Shown: piece after piece, positions 7,424 to 15,097 of the stretch
Position numbering within the stretch: position 1 is the stretch's first letter
Layout of the letters: each line of letters starts with the position of its first letter
DNA from: Kosmotogaceae bacterium UBA1373
Lineage (GTDB): Bacteria; Thermotogota; Thermotogae; Petrotogales; Kosmotogaceae
Direction of reading: 5' to 3'
NCBI GenBank assembly: GCA_002305955.1
Contig: DBRH01000012.1
Coordinates: 62,001 to 126,000 of the forward strand
Length of the DNA: 64,000 bases
Made by a program: the position numbers and the translations under genes
Notes under the pieces: model-generated
Seen by the model: only the letters and a program-made list of their open reading frames with translations
Database searches by the model: none
What the model was told of the DNA's origin: nothing

Positions 7424-8662
7424 ATGACGGGCATAGAGTACGTGGCTCACATAGATATGGACGCTTTCTTTGCGAGTATAGAGCAGGCGGCCAACCCTTG
7501 CTTGAAAGGCCGGCCGATCGCCGTCACCGGAATCGGCAAACGCCATTCGGTAGTGACTTCGGCCAGTTACGAAGCCAAAAGACTCGGAGTGAGATCGGGA
7601 ATGCCCTTCTTTCAGGCCGTTAAGCTCTGTCCAGGTTTGATGGCGGTGAAAGTGCAATCCAGGAAGTACGAATACGTCTCCAGAGAGATCATGAAAATGC
7701 TAAGCGGCGTTTCCCCGAGAATAATGGTGGCCAGTATAGACGAGGCTTACGTCGATCTCGGTTTCTATACAAAGCTTGAGGAGGCTCTGAAGAGTTTCAT
7801 AAAATTCAAACACGATTTGAAAGAAAGTTTCGGGATAACCGCCTCTGTGGGGGTCACGGTCAATCCGGTGCTTTCCAAAATCGCGAGCGATTATTCGAAG
7901 CCGAACGGTTTTGTCGTCGTGAAGAAGGGTCTGGAAAGGGCTTTTCTTAAGCATGTACCTTCGGGCGACGTCCCCGGCATCGGGAGGCATACGCTTATCA
8001 AGCTGGAGTCGATGGGTTACAAAACGGTCGGAGAAGTTCTCGAGGAGTTCGAAAGAAATCCCTTAAGACTCTACACCGCTTTCGGGAATAGCTTTCTGGG
8101 TCTAATTCAGAGTCTCACAAAAAATAGTTTTTCACGGGAGATCTTTTTCAGAGAGGAACCACCCAAATCCGTCGGCCATTCCATGACTCTTTCTGTGGAT
8201 ATCACCGGCCGGGAACTGGTGATGAGAGTAGCCAACTTCCTGGCCGCCAGAGTTGTTTACAGACTCGGGAGGTACTCGATGGAAAGTGCGGGACTCACTG
8301 TTCATCTTAGGTACTCCGACGGAAAGTCGCGCAGACTTTCGAAAAGACTCGGTTCCATGATCTCCTCCATAAAGGATATGACCGAAATCCTGCCGTGGAT
8401 GATCGAATCGATCTGGAAGGGAGAGGCCGTCAGGGCCGTCGGCATTACCTGCTGGAACCTCACCAAAAAGAGGCGCGGACAGCAGCTCTCACTTTTCGAA
8501 GCGAAGAGAAACCCGCTGGAAACGGCACTGGAGATCGAAAGAAAGTTTGGAGAGTATTCGATCTTTCCCGGTAATATACTATTCCTTCCCGAGATCAGAA
8601 GAGTCGAGAAACCTTCCGATCTCCATTACCAGGGCTTCTGCCGTCGCCAGGTTAGTTGCTAA
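7424..8662 (+). CDS. dinB: DNA polymerase IV (Y-family translesion polymerase)
   Basis: This polymerase copies damaged DNA with low fidelity. The first catalytic motif [15 protein letters not shown] lies at residues 7-21, [18 protein letters not shown] near 44, and the second acidic motif [10 protein letters not shown] near 107 completes the metal site. The [20 protein letters not shown] stretch near 185 is the helix-hairpin-helix, followed by a little-finger domain and QQLSLFE near 358, a beta-clamp-binding motif. I chose the ATG at 7424 over an in-frame ATG at 7391 because it sits just after the stop of the upstream gene, with GGAG at suitable distance, and matches family starts. Its 3' end overlaps the opposing mgsA by 84 bases. 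Confidence 0.94.
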   Translation: MTGIEYVAHIDMDAFFASIEQAANPCLKGRPIAVTGIGKRHSVVTSASYEAKRLGVRSGMPFFQAVKLCPGLMAVKVQSRKYEYVSREIMKMLSGVSPRIMVASIDEAYVDLGFYTKLEEALKSFIKFKHDLKESFGITASVGVTVNPVLSKIASDYSKPNGFVVVKKGLERAFLKHVPSGDVPGIGRHTLIKLESMGYKTVGEVLEEFERNPLRLYTAFGNSFLGLIQSLTKNSFSREIFFREEPPKSVGHSMTLSVDITGRELVMRVANFLAARVVYRLGRYSMESAGLTVHLRYSDGKSRRLSKRLGSMISSIKDMTEILPWMIESIWKGEAVRAVGITCWNLTKKRRGQQLSLFEAKRNPLETALEIERKFGEYSIFPGNILFLPEIRRVEKPSDLHYQGFCRRQVSC

Positions 8663-8986
8663 AGGTTTGTTGTGAACATCGCAGACTCTGAGCAGGGCGG
8701 TCACGTCCGGTTCGTGGGGCTGTGCCGTGAGAGGATCTCTCAGAAAGATAACGAAATCTATCTCGTCGTTGGCAATTAAAGAACCGATCTGAAGATCTCC
8801 GCCGAGTGGACCGGATTTGAAGGAAGTCAGCTCTAGTTTGACTTTCTCTTTCAGAAGGTTTCCGGTCGTACTGGTGGCGAAGAGCCGGCAGTTTTTGAAG
8901 ATATCCAGATGTTCTCTGACGAACATTATGAGATCGATTTTCTTTTTATCGTGGGCTATGAGGGCAACTCTTGGAATCCTGCTCAT
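8579..8986 (-). CDS. mgsA: Methylglyoxal synthase
   Basis: This 135-residue enzyme converts dihydroxyacetone phosphate to methylglyoxal and phosphate, a bypass that relieves sugar-phosphate excess. Family motifs are present: [10 protein letters not shown] at the N-terminus, [10 protein letters not shown] near residue 36, [15 protein letters not shown] near 57 and [15 protein letters not shown] near 83, including the catalytic Asp and the His that contacts substrate. The start at 8986 is chosen for its AAAGGAGGTAATT site; an in-frame ATG 39 bases upstream has none. It is a single gene, tail-to-tail with dinB with an 84-base overlap, and the overlap codes in both strands. Confidence 0.95.
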   Translation of the reverse strand: MSRIPRVALIAHDKKKIDLIMFVREHLDIFKNCRLFATSTTGNLLKEKVKLELTSFKSGPLGGDLQIGSLIANDEIDFVIFLRDPLTAQPHEPDVTALLRVCDVHNKPLATNLATAEALVMEIGRFLDSSDLGKE

Positions 8987-9085
8987 AATTACCTCCTTTG
9001 ATTTCCTGAAAAGATGATACCACAACGCGACCCTTAGCGACCGGGAGGCAGATCGAGTTATCGAGTTGTTGAATCGAGGTGACCT

Positions 9086-9427
9086 TTGTCTTTATCTTTT
9101 AACGAAGTCATCCTTTATGGCATAGCCACGTCCGATCCTGTATCTACAGAGCGCGGCGGCTTTTTCAATATAGGGGTGAAGAGATTCTCTAAAGTCGGGG
9201 AGGTTCTGGAGATATTCGAGGTTCGTTTCTTGAAGAAGAGCGCCGGGAGGGTGGTCACGGAAATACATGCCGGCAGCCTCCTCCTCCTGAAGGGAGCACT
9301 GAGAATTTATAAAAGGACCCACCACATCGACCTCGAAGATTTCGTCGTTACCACCGATCTCTTCGACAGAGACCTGGGTATAGAGATACCCAGAATAGTC
9401 ACCAAGCTCGGGAGAGATTACTTCTGA
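9086..9427 (+). CDS. OB-fold protein resembling single-stranded DNA-binding protein
   Basis: This 113-residue protein looks like a divergent SSB-type OB fold: [15 protein letters not shown] at the start mirrors the NKVILIGRLTxDPE opening, [18 protein letters not shown] matches the central strand, and [14 protein letters not shown] matches the KGSxVxVEGRL segment. There is no acidic C-terminal tail of the DDDIPF type, so it is unlikely to be the main replication SSB. The start is TTG after GAGGTGACC. It stands alone between mgsA and an opposing exported protein, with ten bases of 3' overlap with the latter. DNA or RNA binding is inferred. Confidence 0.5.
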   Translation: MSLSFNEVILYGIATSDPVSTERGGFFNIGVKRFSKVGEVLEIFEVRFLKKSAGRVVTEIHAGSLLLLKGALRIYKRTHHIDLEDFVVTTDLFDRDLGIEIPRIVTKLGRDYF

Positions 9428-10122
9428 AAGGTTTCGTAGAAGCTCTTTCTGAGATCGGAAAACAACTGCTTGTCGGCTTTCATCTGCAGATCCAAAAATT
9501 CGATATACAGATACTCCTTCTCCAGTCTGTCGGTTATCTTCAAGAACTCGAGGTTCGGAAAATAACCCTCCCTTCTCTTCAACGAAAGATATATGTGCAT
9601 GAGGTTGGGGAGGTAACCGCCGCCGCCGAGAAGACCGAGTATCCTCATTCTGGATTCCGAAGGGAGTATTTTGTAAATACTTCTATCGGAAAGAGTTTCG
9701 ACTTCCCAGCTGAAATTGGATTGCTCCATGAGACCCCTGAAAAACTGTCCCAGCAGGTTCTCGATCAGTCCCGTTTCATAACTCCAGCGGTACTGCTTCC
9801 ATGGAACTCCCTCTACGATACTGAAGATAACCTCTTCCCTCATAAGGTATACGAAAGCTATTTCACTCATTTCTTCCGGCTCGAGAAACTCAATGTACAG
9901 ATCCTCGCCCCCGCTCAGCATTAAACGGGCACCGACCAGAATATCTCGATAACTCGAACCATCGCCGTCGGAATCGATGATATGAAACTCCATCTTGACG
10001 CGTGCATCTATGTCGCCGCTTTCAACTATCTCCCTTATGAAGAGTGTCAGATCGTTGTATTCTTCGGTCGAAAAGGCGTACAGGGAAATGAGCACAAAGA
10101 GAAAAACCAGGATTCGCTTCAA
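9418..10122 (-). CDS. Exported protein, LolA-like outer-membrane lipoprotein-sorting family (tentative)
   Basis: This 234-residue protein starts with a clear signal peptide (MKRILVFLFVLISLYAFS, cleavage near residue 18). The mature part is rich in strands, with DILVGARLMLSGGEDLYIEFL near residue 60 and VYLMREEVIFSIVEG near 91, a pattern like the half-barrel LolA-like proteins that carry lipids or lipoproteins. Thermotogota have a toga outer layer, so a periplasmic carrier would make sense. The assignment is by fold impression only. The ribosome site GAGGTGAAAGCG lies before the ATG. A perfect TATAAT lies 19 bases upstream of it. Confidence 0.5.
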   Translation of the reverse strand: MKRILVFLFVLISLYAFSTEEYNDLTLFIREIVESGDIDARVKMEFHIIDSDGDGSSYRDILVGARLMLSGGEDLYIEFLEPEEMSEIAFVYLMREEVIFSIVEGVPWKQYRWSYETGLIENLLGQFFRGLMEQSNFSWEVETLSDRSIYKILPSESRMRILGLLGGGGYLPNLMHIYLSLKRREGYFPNLEFLKITDRLEKEYLYIEFLDLQMKADKQLFSDLRKSFYETFQK

Positions 10123-10140
10123 TCGCTTTCACCTCGGCAC

Positions 10141-10146
10141 ATTATA
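10141..10146 (-). promoter_or_regulatory. -10 box for the LolA-like gene
   Basis: The reverse strand reads TATAAT here, 19 bases before the ATG at 10122, giving a leader of only about a dozen bases. No good -35 box sits at 16-18 bases, so support rests on the -10 and position. Confidence 0.4.
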
Positions 10147-10168
10147 ACATGTCAATCGGGGGTAAAAA

Positions 10169-10177
10169 TGATAAGAT
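10169..10177 (+). promoter_or_regulatory. Extended -10 for the nnr-rpoN-thiN operon
   Basis: TGATAAGAT is an extended -10 (TGn plus TAAGAT), 18 bases before the TTG start at 10195. The divergent -10 of the exported protein lies only about 25 bases away, so the two promoters are back to back. Confidence 0.4.
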
Positions 10178-10194
10178 CTTTATGAGGTGATACT

Positions 10195-11712
10195 TTGAAA
10201 GTTGCATTTCCAGCGCAGATGAGAAGAATAGACGGACTGATCATCGAAAGAGGGGTTCCCTCTATGTTGCTCATGGAAAATGCTTCGAGGAGCGTACTCG
10301 AGGAAGTTCTGAAATACCTCTCGGTCAAGGAGGTTGCGATACTTTGCGGTGGAGGTAACAACGGCGGGGACGGTTACGCGGTGGGGAGGTTGCTGCTGAA
10401 CGCCGGAAAGACTGTCTCTGTAATCGAATGCTATCGTCCTTCCACGCCCGATACGATCTTCAACGCTTCTCTCTTCGTCTCTTTAGGAGGAAGGATACAC
10501 CGATTCGAAGAGGGTACGGCAGAGAGCCTCCTTTCGCGTGCCGATATGATAATAGACTCCGTATTCGGGACGGGCTTTCACGGAGAGTTGCAGGGAAAAG
10601 TCGCCGAATTGGTAGAGTACGGCAACGGACTGAAATCCATAAAGCTGGCGGTGGATATTCCCTCCGGAGTTTCCGGCTTCGATGGAAGCGTTCGAGGAGT
10701 GGCTTTCAGGGCCGATAAAACTGTGACTTTCGGAGCCGGGAAGGTAGGTCATTACCTTCATCCCGGGCGCGATTACTGCGGCGAGGTGGTTGTGAGGAGC
10801 GAAGGCTTCTCCAGAGAGATCCTCGACGGACAACTCGATTCGTCGGTCATAGATGAGGAGCTGGTTCTGAAACTCCTCCCGGAACGTCCCGTCGATAGTC
10901 ATAAGGGCACGTACGGGAGCGTGCTGGTTGTGGGCGGAAGTGAAATCTACACGGGTGCACCCTTCCTGAGTGCTCTCGGCGCCCTGAGATCGGGCTGCGG
11001 CATCATCTACACCTACACTCCCCCGGGAGCGGCCGTGGTTATACGTAACAACCTTCCCGAAGCAATTGCGGTAGTCGGCAAGGGGTCGCACATATTTCGC
11101 GACGATCTCGATGCGATAGTCGAACTCGCGAAAAAGGCCGATTCTATCGTTATTGGTCCGGGAATCGGAAGAGATGAAGAGACGGTAGAAACCGTTCTGG
11201 AGTTGATCAAGATCTTCTCAAAAAGCCGGATGGTCCTGGATGCCGATGGTCTGTATGCTCTCTCGAAGGATTTGACGGTACTATCGCACACGGAGGACAT
11301 CCTCCTGACCCCCCACCCCGGCGAGTTCAGGCGTCTGGGCGGAGGCGAAACCGGTCTAAAATCTCTGATGGATTTCTGCGAGAAATTCCGGTGTAGAGTT
11401 ATCTTGAAGGGATCGAGTTCCGTTTTGTGCAACCCCGACGGAAAGTTGAGCATAAACATCGCCGGCACGACCGGACTCGCGAAGGGCGGCAGCGGCGATC
11501 TTTTGAGCGGTACGATTGGAAGTTTTGCGGCTCAGACCGGAGATCTCGAAAGAGCCGCCATTCTTGGGATGTATTTCATGGGGAAAGCGGCGGAATTGAG
11601 CGATGAATCTGACGCGTCGAATACCGCTTCCAGTATCGGGAAAGAATACTCCCGGGTATTTTCCTGTCTGGTTGGAAGAGTAAGGGGAGAGAAACATGGA
11701 ATTGGGACATGA
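10195..11712 (+). CDS. nnr: Bifunctional NAD(P)H-hydrate repair enzyme (epimerase plus ADP-dependent dehydratase)
   Basis: This 505-residue fusion repairs hydrated NADH and NADPH. The N-terminal epimerase half (about residues 1-210) has MLLMENASRSV and CGGGNNGGDGYAVGRLL near 50. The C-terminal dehydratase half (about 225-495) belongs to the ribokinase-like fold: SHKGTYGSVLVVGGS near 240, VIGPGIGRDEETVE near 320, DADGLYAL near 348, LTPHPGEFRRLGG near 370 and GTTGLAKGGSGDLLSG near 424, the nucleotide-binding end. The start is TTG, 4-8 bases after GAGGTGA. It overlaps the next gene, rpoN, by 17 bases. Both halves look complete. Confidence 0.95.
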   Translation: MKVAFPAQMRRIDGLIIERGVPSMLLMENASRSVLEEVLKYLSVKEVAILCGGGNNGGDGYAVGRLLLNAGKTVSVIECYRPSTPDTIFNASLFVSLGGRIHRFEEGTAESLLSRADMIIDSVFGTGFHGELQGKVAELVEYGNGLKSIKLAVDIPSGVSGFDGSVRGVAFRADKTVTFGAGKVGHYLHPGRDYCGEVVVRSEGFSREILDGQLDSSVIDEELVLKLLPERPVDSHKGTYGSVLVVGGSEIYTGAPFLSALGALRSGCGIIYTYTPPGAAVVIRNNLPEAIAVVGKGSHIFRDDLDAIVELAKKADSIVIGPGIGRDEETVETVLELIKIFSKSRMVLDADGLYALSKDLTVLSHTEDILLTPHPGEFRRLGGGETGLKSLMDFCEKFRCRVILKGSSSVLCNPDGKLSINIAGTTGLAKGGSGDLLSGTIGSFAAQTGDLERAAILGMYFMGKAAELSDESDASNTASSIGKEYSRVFSCLVGRVRGEKHGIGT

Positions 11713-12892
11713 AGTATCTCAGAAGCTCGAACAGAGGCAAGGCTTATCCTTAAGATCTCAGCAGGCCCTGAAGTTGCTGCAGTTGAACTCTCAGGAAATA
11801 ACCGCGGAGCTGGAGGAGATAGTGCAGGCCAATCCTCTGCTCGAGATCAAGAGGGACGATTACGATCTCATCGAAGACAGTGAGGATAAAGAAAGAAGAA
11901 ACGAAGACGAAGAGAACGTTGAGGATGGAGATCTCTACTCTCAGCCGATACAGTATTCGGTTTACATGAGAGAAGAGAGTTCAGACAGAGAAGGCTGGGA
12001 CTTCGACAGGCTCGAGGCGCAACAACCTACTTTCAGAGAGATACTCAAGGATTTTGCTTACTACGTTCTCGACGATCGACAGTACGGTCTTTTCGAAACG
12101 CTCCTGGATAACATGGACGACTACGGTCTCCTCAGCAGGGATCTCGAAGCGGTATCAAAGGAGGGTAACTGCAGTCTGGAGGAACTCGACTCGATTATAG
12201 GGGTACTCAGGGAGAGCGGTTTCGATGGTGTCTTCGCCAGGGACAGGGAGGAATTGAGCGAACTGATGGACGGGGGGCTTTACCCCTCCTCGGGCTACAG
12301 CGACGGAACTTATGTCCGGTATGTCGAGCCCGATCTGTACATCGAATTTTTCGACGAGAAATTCATGGTGACCGTCAGGGACTGTTCACTGATTCTCAAC
12401 ATCGAGGATTCTTACAGAGAGATCCTTGAAAACGGTGAGAAGAGCGCCAGGGATTATTTAGAAGATAAGCTTGAAGAGGCCCAGTTCTTTGTCAGCGCTC
12501 TCGAGAGGAGAAAGACAACGCTTCTGGCCATAGGAAACGAAATAGTGATGAGAAACGCTGTCTTTCTCCTCAACCGGGGAGATAAGATAAGACCGCTCAA
12601 GATGAACGAAATTGCCGACAAACTCGGCGTTGTGGTGTCAACCGTAAGCCGCGCCGTGAAGGGTAAATTCATCCAGACACCCGCAGGCACTTTTCCTTTG
12701 AGGTATTTCTTTGGAAACCTCCAGGAGAAGGAACAGGCTCTGGAGATCATAGCGGAGATCGTAAGAAATAACGAAGAGATCTCAGATTCCCGGCTGGTTA
12801 ACGAGTTGAACAACAGGGGGATATCGATCGCCAGACGCACCGTGAACAAGTACCGTAACCTTCTGGGCCTCGGAAAGGACAGCCAGTCTTGA
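11696..12892 (+). CDS. rpoN: RNA polymerase sigma-54 factor
   Basis: This 398-residue protein is an alternative sigma factor that needs an AAA+ activator to open -24/-12 promoters. Region I is visible as QGLSLRSQQALKLLQLNSQE (residues 17-36), an acidic region II follows (about 55-85), then the core-binding region, and the helix-turn-helix MNEIADKLGVVVSTVSRAVKGKFIQTP... near 303. The RpoN box appears as SIARRTVNKYRNLLGL near 376, equivalent to ARRTVAKYRE. It is somewhat shorter than the usual 430-480. The start lies 17 bases inside the nnr gene, after AGGGGAGA. It overlaps thiN by TTGA. No enhancer-binding activator is coded in the window. Confidence 0.93.
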   Translation: MELGHEVSQKLEQRQGLSLRSQQALKLLQLNSQEITAELEEIVQANPLLEIKRDDYDLIEDSEDKERRNEDEENVEDGDLYSQPIQYSVYMREESSDREGWDFDRLEAQQPTFREILKDFAYYVLDDRQYGLFETLLDNMDDYGLLSRDLEAVSKEGNCSLEELDSIIGVLRESGFDGVFARDREELSELMDGGLYPSSGYSDGTYVRYVEPDLYIEFFDEKFMVTVRDCSLILNIEDSYREILENGEKSARDYLEDKLEEAQFFVSALERRKTTLLAIGNEIVMRNAVFLLNRGDKIRPLKMNEIADKLGVVVSTVSRAVKGKFIQTPAGTFPLRYFFGNLQEKEQALEIIAEIVRNNEEISDSRLVNELNNRGISIARRTVNKYRNLLGLGKDSQS

Positions 12893-13539
12893 AGGCCGGA
12901 CTCTTTCTGGGAGGTCAGTACCCTTCCTCGAATGATTATTACTCGAGAAGGATTTCGAAGATGGGTGTGATAGTCGCCGCCGATTCTGGCGCCGAAAAAC
13001 TCCGCGAACTCGAGAGACCGCCGGAGATACTGGTGGGAGACATGGATTCGATATCTCCCGCGACTCTCGACTGGTGCAAAAAAAGTGGCGCCCAGATCCT
13101 GATCTTTCCGCCGGAGAAGGACGATACGGACACGACTCTGGCCATAAAGACCCTTTACGAAAGGGGTGCGCTCGATGTCGATATCTTCGGTGCATCGGGA
13201 AGACGTGAGGATCACTTCCTGGCGACGCTTTTCTCTATCTACGGCGCCGATACCGGCATGAAACTCCTCATAACCGAGGAGAACTTCCAGGCCGGTCTCA
13301 TGAAGGATGGTGATTCCTGCACGATCATGGAAGCTATCGAGGGCGAAACCTGGTCTTTTCTACCTTTCGGTGGTGGCCTTCCGGTCGTGACTCTGGAGGG
13401 ATTCAAGTATCCTCTAAAAGGGCAGACTCTCGATTACACAAGGCCGCTCGGGGTTTCAAACGTGGCCACGGGACCTCTGGTTAAAGTGCTGTGCAGAGGA
13501 GGTGCGCTTATCTATTTCAGATGGTTAAAAGAATTCTGA
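12889..13539 (+). CDS. thiN: Thiamine pyrophosphokinase
   Basis: This 216-residue enzyme transfers pyrophosphate from ATP to thiamine, making the active cofactor. Motifs fit the family: VIVAADSGAEKL near residue 26, EILVGDMDSIS near 45, PPEKDDTDTTLAIKTL near 67 and GASGRREDHFLATLFS near 100 in the catalytic domain, and PLKGQTLDYTRPLGVSN near 175 in the C-terminal thiamine-binding domain. The TTG start overlaps the rpoN stop as TTGA and has GGAAAGGA upstream. The downstream phosphodiesterase begins inside its last 19 bases. It is full-length. Confidence 0.93.
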   Translation: MKAGLFLGGQYPSSNDYYSRRISKMGVIVAADSGAEKLRELERPPEILVGDMDSISPATLDWCKKSGAQILIFPPEKDDTDTTLAIKTLYERGALDVDIFGASGRREDHFLATLFSIYGADTGMKLLITEENFQAGLMKDGDSCTIMEAIEGETWSFLPFGGGLPVVTLEGFKYPLKGQTLDYTRPLGVSNVATGPLVKVLCRGGALIYFRWLKEF

Positions 13540-14057
13540 TACTGTCCGATACACACGGGGCTTTTGAAATAACAAAAGCGATCATCGATAAATTCGGACC
13601 TTTCGAAATGATCCTCCACTGCGGAGATTATCTCTACCACGGTCCGCGCAATCCAATTCCCGCCGATTACGACCCTATTTCCCTTTCGACGCTCTTCAAA
13701 GATATGGGGGATCGACTGGTGGGTGTTAAGGGGAATTGCGATAGCGAAATAGATCTGACTTTGATCGGTAAAGACAGACTTCCAGACTCGAGAGTCGTAC
13801 ATATAAACGGGCTCGACATTTACATGTACCACGGGCACAGAAAGGAGAGTTTTCCCTTCGAAAGGGGATTAGTGATCAGCGGCCATACCCATTTGCGGAG
13901 ACTGGTGAGAGAAGGCTCCCTGCTTTTGCTCAATCCGGGAAGCCCTTCACTTCCAAAGGACGCCTCTCCCGGTTCTTTCGGTACAATTGACTTCAAAAAA
14001 AGAGAGATCTCCGTTTTCAATCTCACCGGAGCCAGGTCGGAAGGCGAAACTTTCTGA
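13521..14057 (+). CDS. YfcE/MJ0936-type metallophosphoesterase
   Basis: This 178-residue protein has the calcineurin-like metal-site motifs: ILILSDTHGAFE (GDxHG-like, residues 4-15), LHCGDYLYHGPR near 33, GVKGNCDSE near 69 (GNCD), YHGHRKESF near 103 and ISGHTHLRRL near 119. Members cleave phosphodiesters; E. coli YfcE acts on artificial substrates and its physiological target is unknown. I chose the ATG at 13521 by homology of the N-terminus; a GTG 30 bases upstream is the only other option, and the GGAGG near 13498 is too far away from 13521 to be ideal. The gene starts inside thiN, so translation is coupled. Confidence 0.9.
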   Translation: MVKRILILSDTHGAFEITKAIIDKFGPFEMILHCGDYLYHGPRNPIPADYDPISLSTLFKDMGDRLVGVKGNCDSEIDLTLIGKDRLPDSRVVHINGLDIYMYHGHRKESFPFERGLVISGHTHLRRLVREGSLLLLNPGSPSLPKDASPGSFGTIDFKKREISVFNLTGARSEGETF

Positions 14058-14097
14058 CTCTCTGCGACGGCTTTAGAAAAACATGTTACAGAAGCCA

Positions 14098-14106
14098 TGA
14101 TATAAT
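14098..14106 (+). promoter_or_regulatory. Extended -10 promoter for the MBL-fold gene
   Basis: TGATATAAT is a perfect extended -10, 21 bases before the ATG at 14127. No convincing -35 is seen, as expected for the extended type. The 69-base gap between the phosphodiesterase and this gene holds nothing else. Confidence 0.55.
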
Positions 14107-14126
14107 AAGTATCTGGGTGAGGTATT

Positions 14127-14753
14127 ATGTTGTTGAAATGGCATGGACATTCATGTTTTTCTGTGGTTTCCAAAGAGAGGACTCTACTGATAGACCCCTT
14201 CGATGAGGGAGTCGGTTATCCGTTGCCTGCGGTAAGGCCGTCCATAATAGTTGAATCTCATCAGCACCACGACCACAATTCTCACGACAGATATGCAGGC
14301 GAGTACGTTCTGATTAACAGAACCGGGAAGACGCAGGTCCATGGATTCTCTATCGAAGGTCATCCCACCTTCCACGATGAATTCGGCGGTAAGAAGCGCG
14401 GTCCCAACATCGTGTTTGAGATAACCACTCATGACGGTTTCAGGATAGTCCATTGTGGCGATCTCGGTCACAGACTCACCGAGGAACTGTCGAGCAGACT
14501 CGAGGGGCCGGATGTCTTACTGATCCCGGTTGGTGGTGTCTATACGATCGATGCGGCCGTCGCCAGAGAGATAACAAAGAGGATCGGTCCCTCGTTCGTG
14601 GTCCCCATGCACTACAAGACGAAAGCCCTTAGGTTCGAACTGGGTTCTGTAGATTCGTTCATCGCCGGCGAACCTTTCGAGAGCTTGAAGGAGCTACGGC
14701 TGGAAGCTAAGAGTGCAGATGGGACGAAGATAGTTGTTCTGAGTTACAGCTGA
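14127..14753 (+). CDS. MBL-fold metallo-hydrolase (UlaG-like)
   Basis: This 208-residue protein opens with LLKWHGHSCFSVVS and TLLIDPFDEG, the start typical of UlaG-like metallo-beta-lactamase-fold hydrolases. The metal motif is ESHQHHDHN near residue 47 (HxHxDH), with further ligands in HCGDLGH near 112 (His and Asp) and VPMHYKTKAL near 168 (His). The fold supports hydrolase or nuclease-like chemistry; the substrate is unknown. It starts after GGTGAGG and ends 13 bases before the L7Ae-like gene, so it may head the short operon that includes infB. Confidence 0.85.
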   Translation: MLLKWHGHSCFSVVSKERTLLIDPFDEGVGYPLPAVRPSIIVESHQHHDHNSHDRYAGEYVLINRTGKTQVHGFSIEGHPTFHDEFGGKKRGPNIVFEITTHDGFRIVHCGDLGHRLTEELSSRLEGPDVLLIPVGGVYTIDAAVAREITKRIGPSFVVPMHYKTKALRFELGSVDSFIAGEPFESLKELRLEAKSADGTKIVVLSYS

Positions 14754-14766
14754 TCGAAGGTGAAGC

Positions 14767-15093
14767 ATGGACGAAAAGAAGTTGATGTCTCTCCTGGGAA
14801 TCGGTAGAAAAGCAAACAAGGTTGTGTTTGGCAAGGATCAACTGAGAAGTTATTTGAGGCAGCCGGTTAAAAACAAAATACTTTTTCTGGCGAGCGATAC
14901 CAGTGCTTCCATAAAAGAAGACTGGATTTCAAGATGCAAAAGCCACGGTGCCAGGTGCGTCCTCCTCAAAGAACACGACCGTATCGCTCTGGGAAAAGCC
15001 ATCGGAAAGAACAACATATCGGCGGTAGCGATATCCGACGGTGGTTTAGCAGAGGAGATTTCAAAGATGATGACGCAGGCGGGAGGTGACTGA
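14767..15093 (+). CDS. L7Ae/YlxQ-family RNA-binding protein
   Basis: This 108-residue protein matches the YlxQ (RplGA) family next to infB in many bacteria. It opens with LMSLLGIGRKANKVVFGKDQL, contains ILFLASDTSASIKEDW near residue 39 and IALGKAIGKNNISAVAISDGG near 77, as in L7Ae-type kink-turn binding proteins. Its bacterial role is binding structured RNA, probably rRNA or RNase P RNA. It sits directly before infB, as in the nusA-ylxR-ylxQ-infB cluster, though nusA and ylxR are not here. Its last eight bases hold part of the infB ribosome site. Confidence 0.85.
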   Translation: MDEKKLMSLLGIGRKANKVVFGKDQLRSYLRQPVKNKILFLASDTSASIKEDWISRCKSHGARCVLLKEHDRIALGKAIGKNNISAVAISDGGLAEEISKMMTQAGGD

Positions 15094-15097
15094 GCTT

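Noticed and set aside
15086..15097. GTG start for infB at 15086
   Set aside because: This codon is part of the GGGAGGTGA ribosome site itself; the ATG at 15098 fits the spacing and the IF-2 N-terminus.
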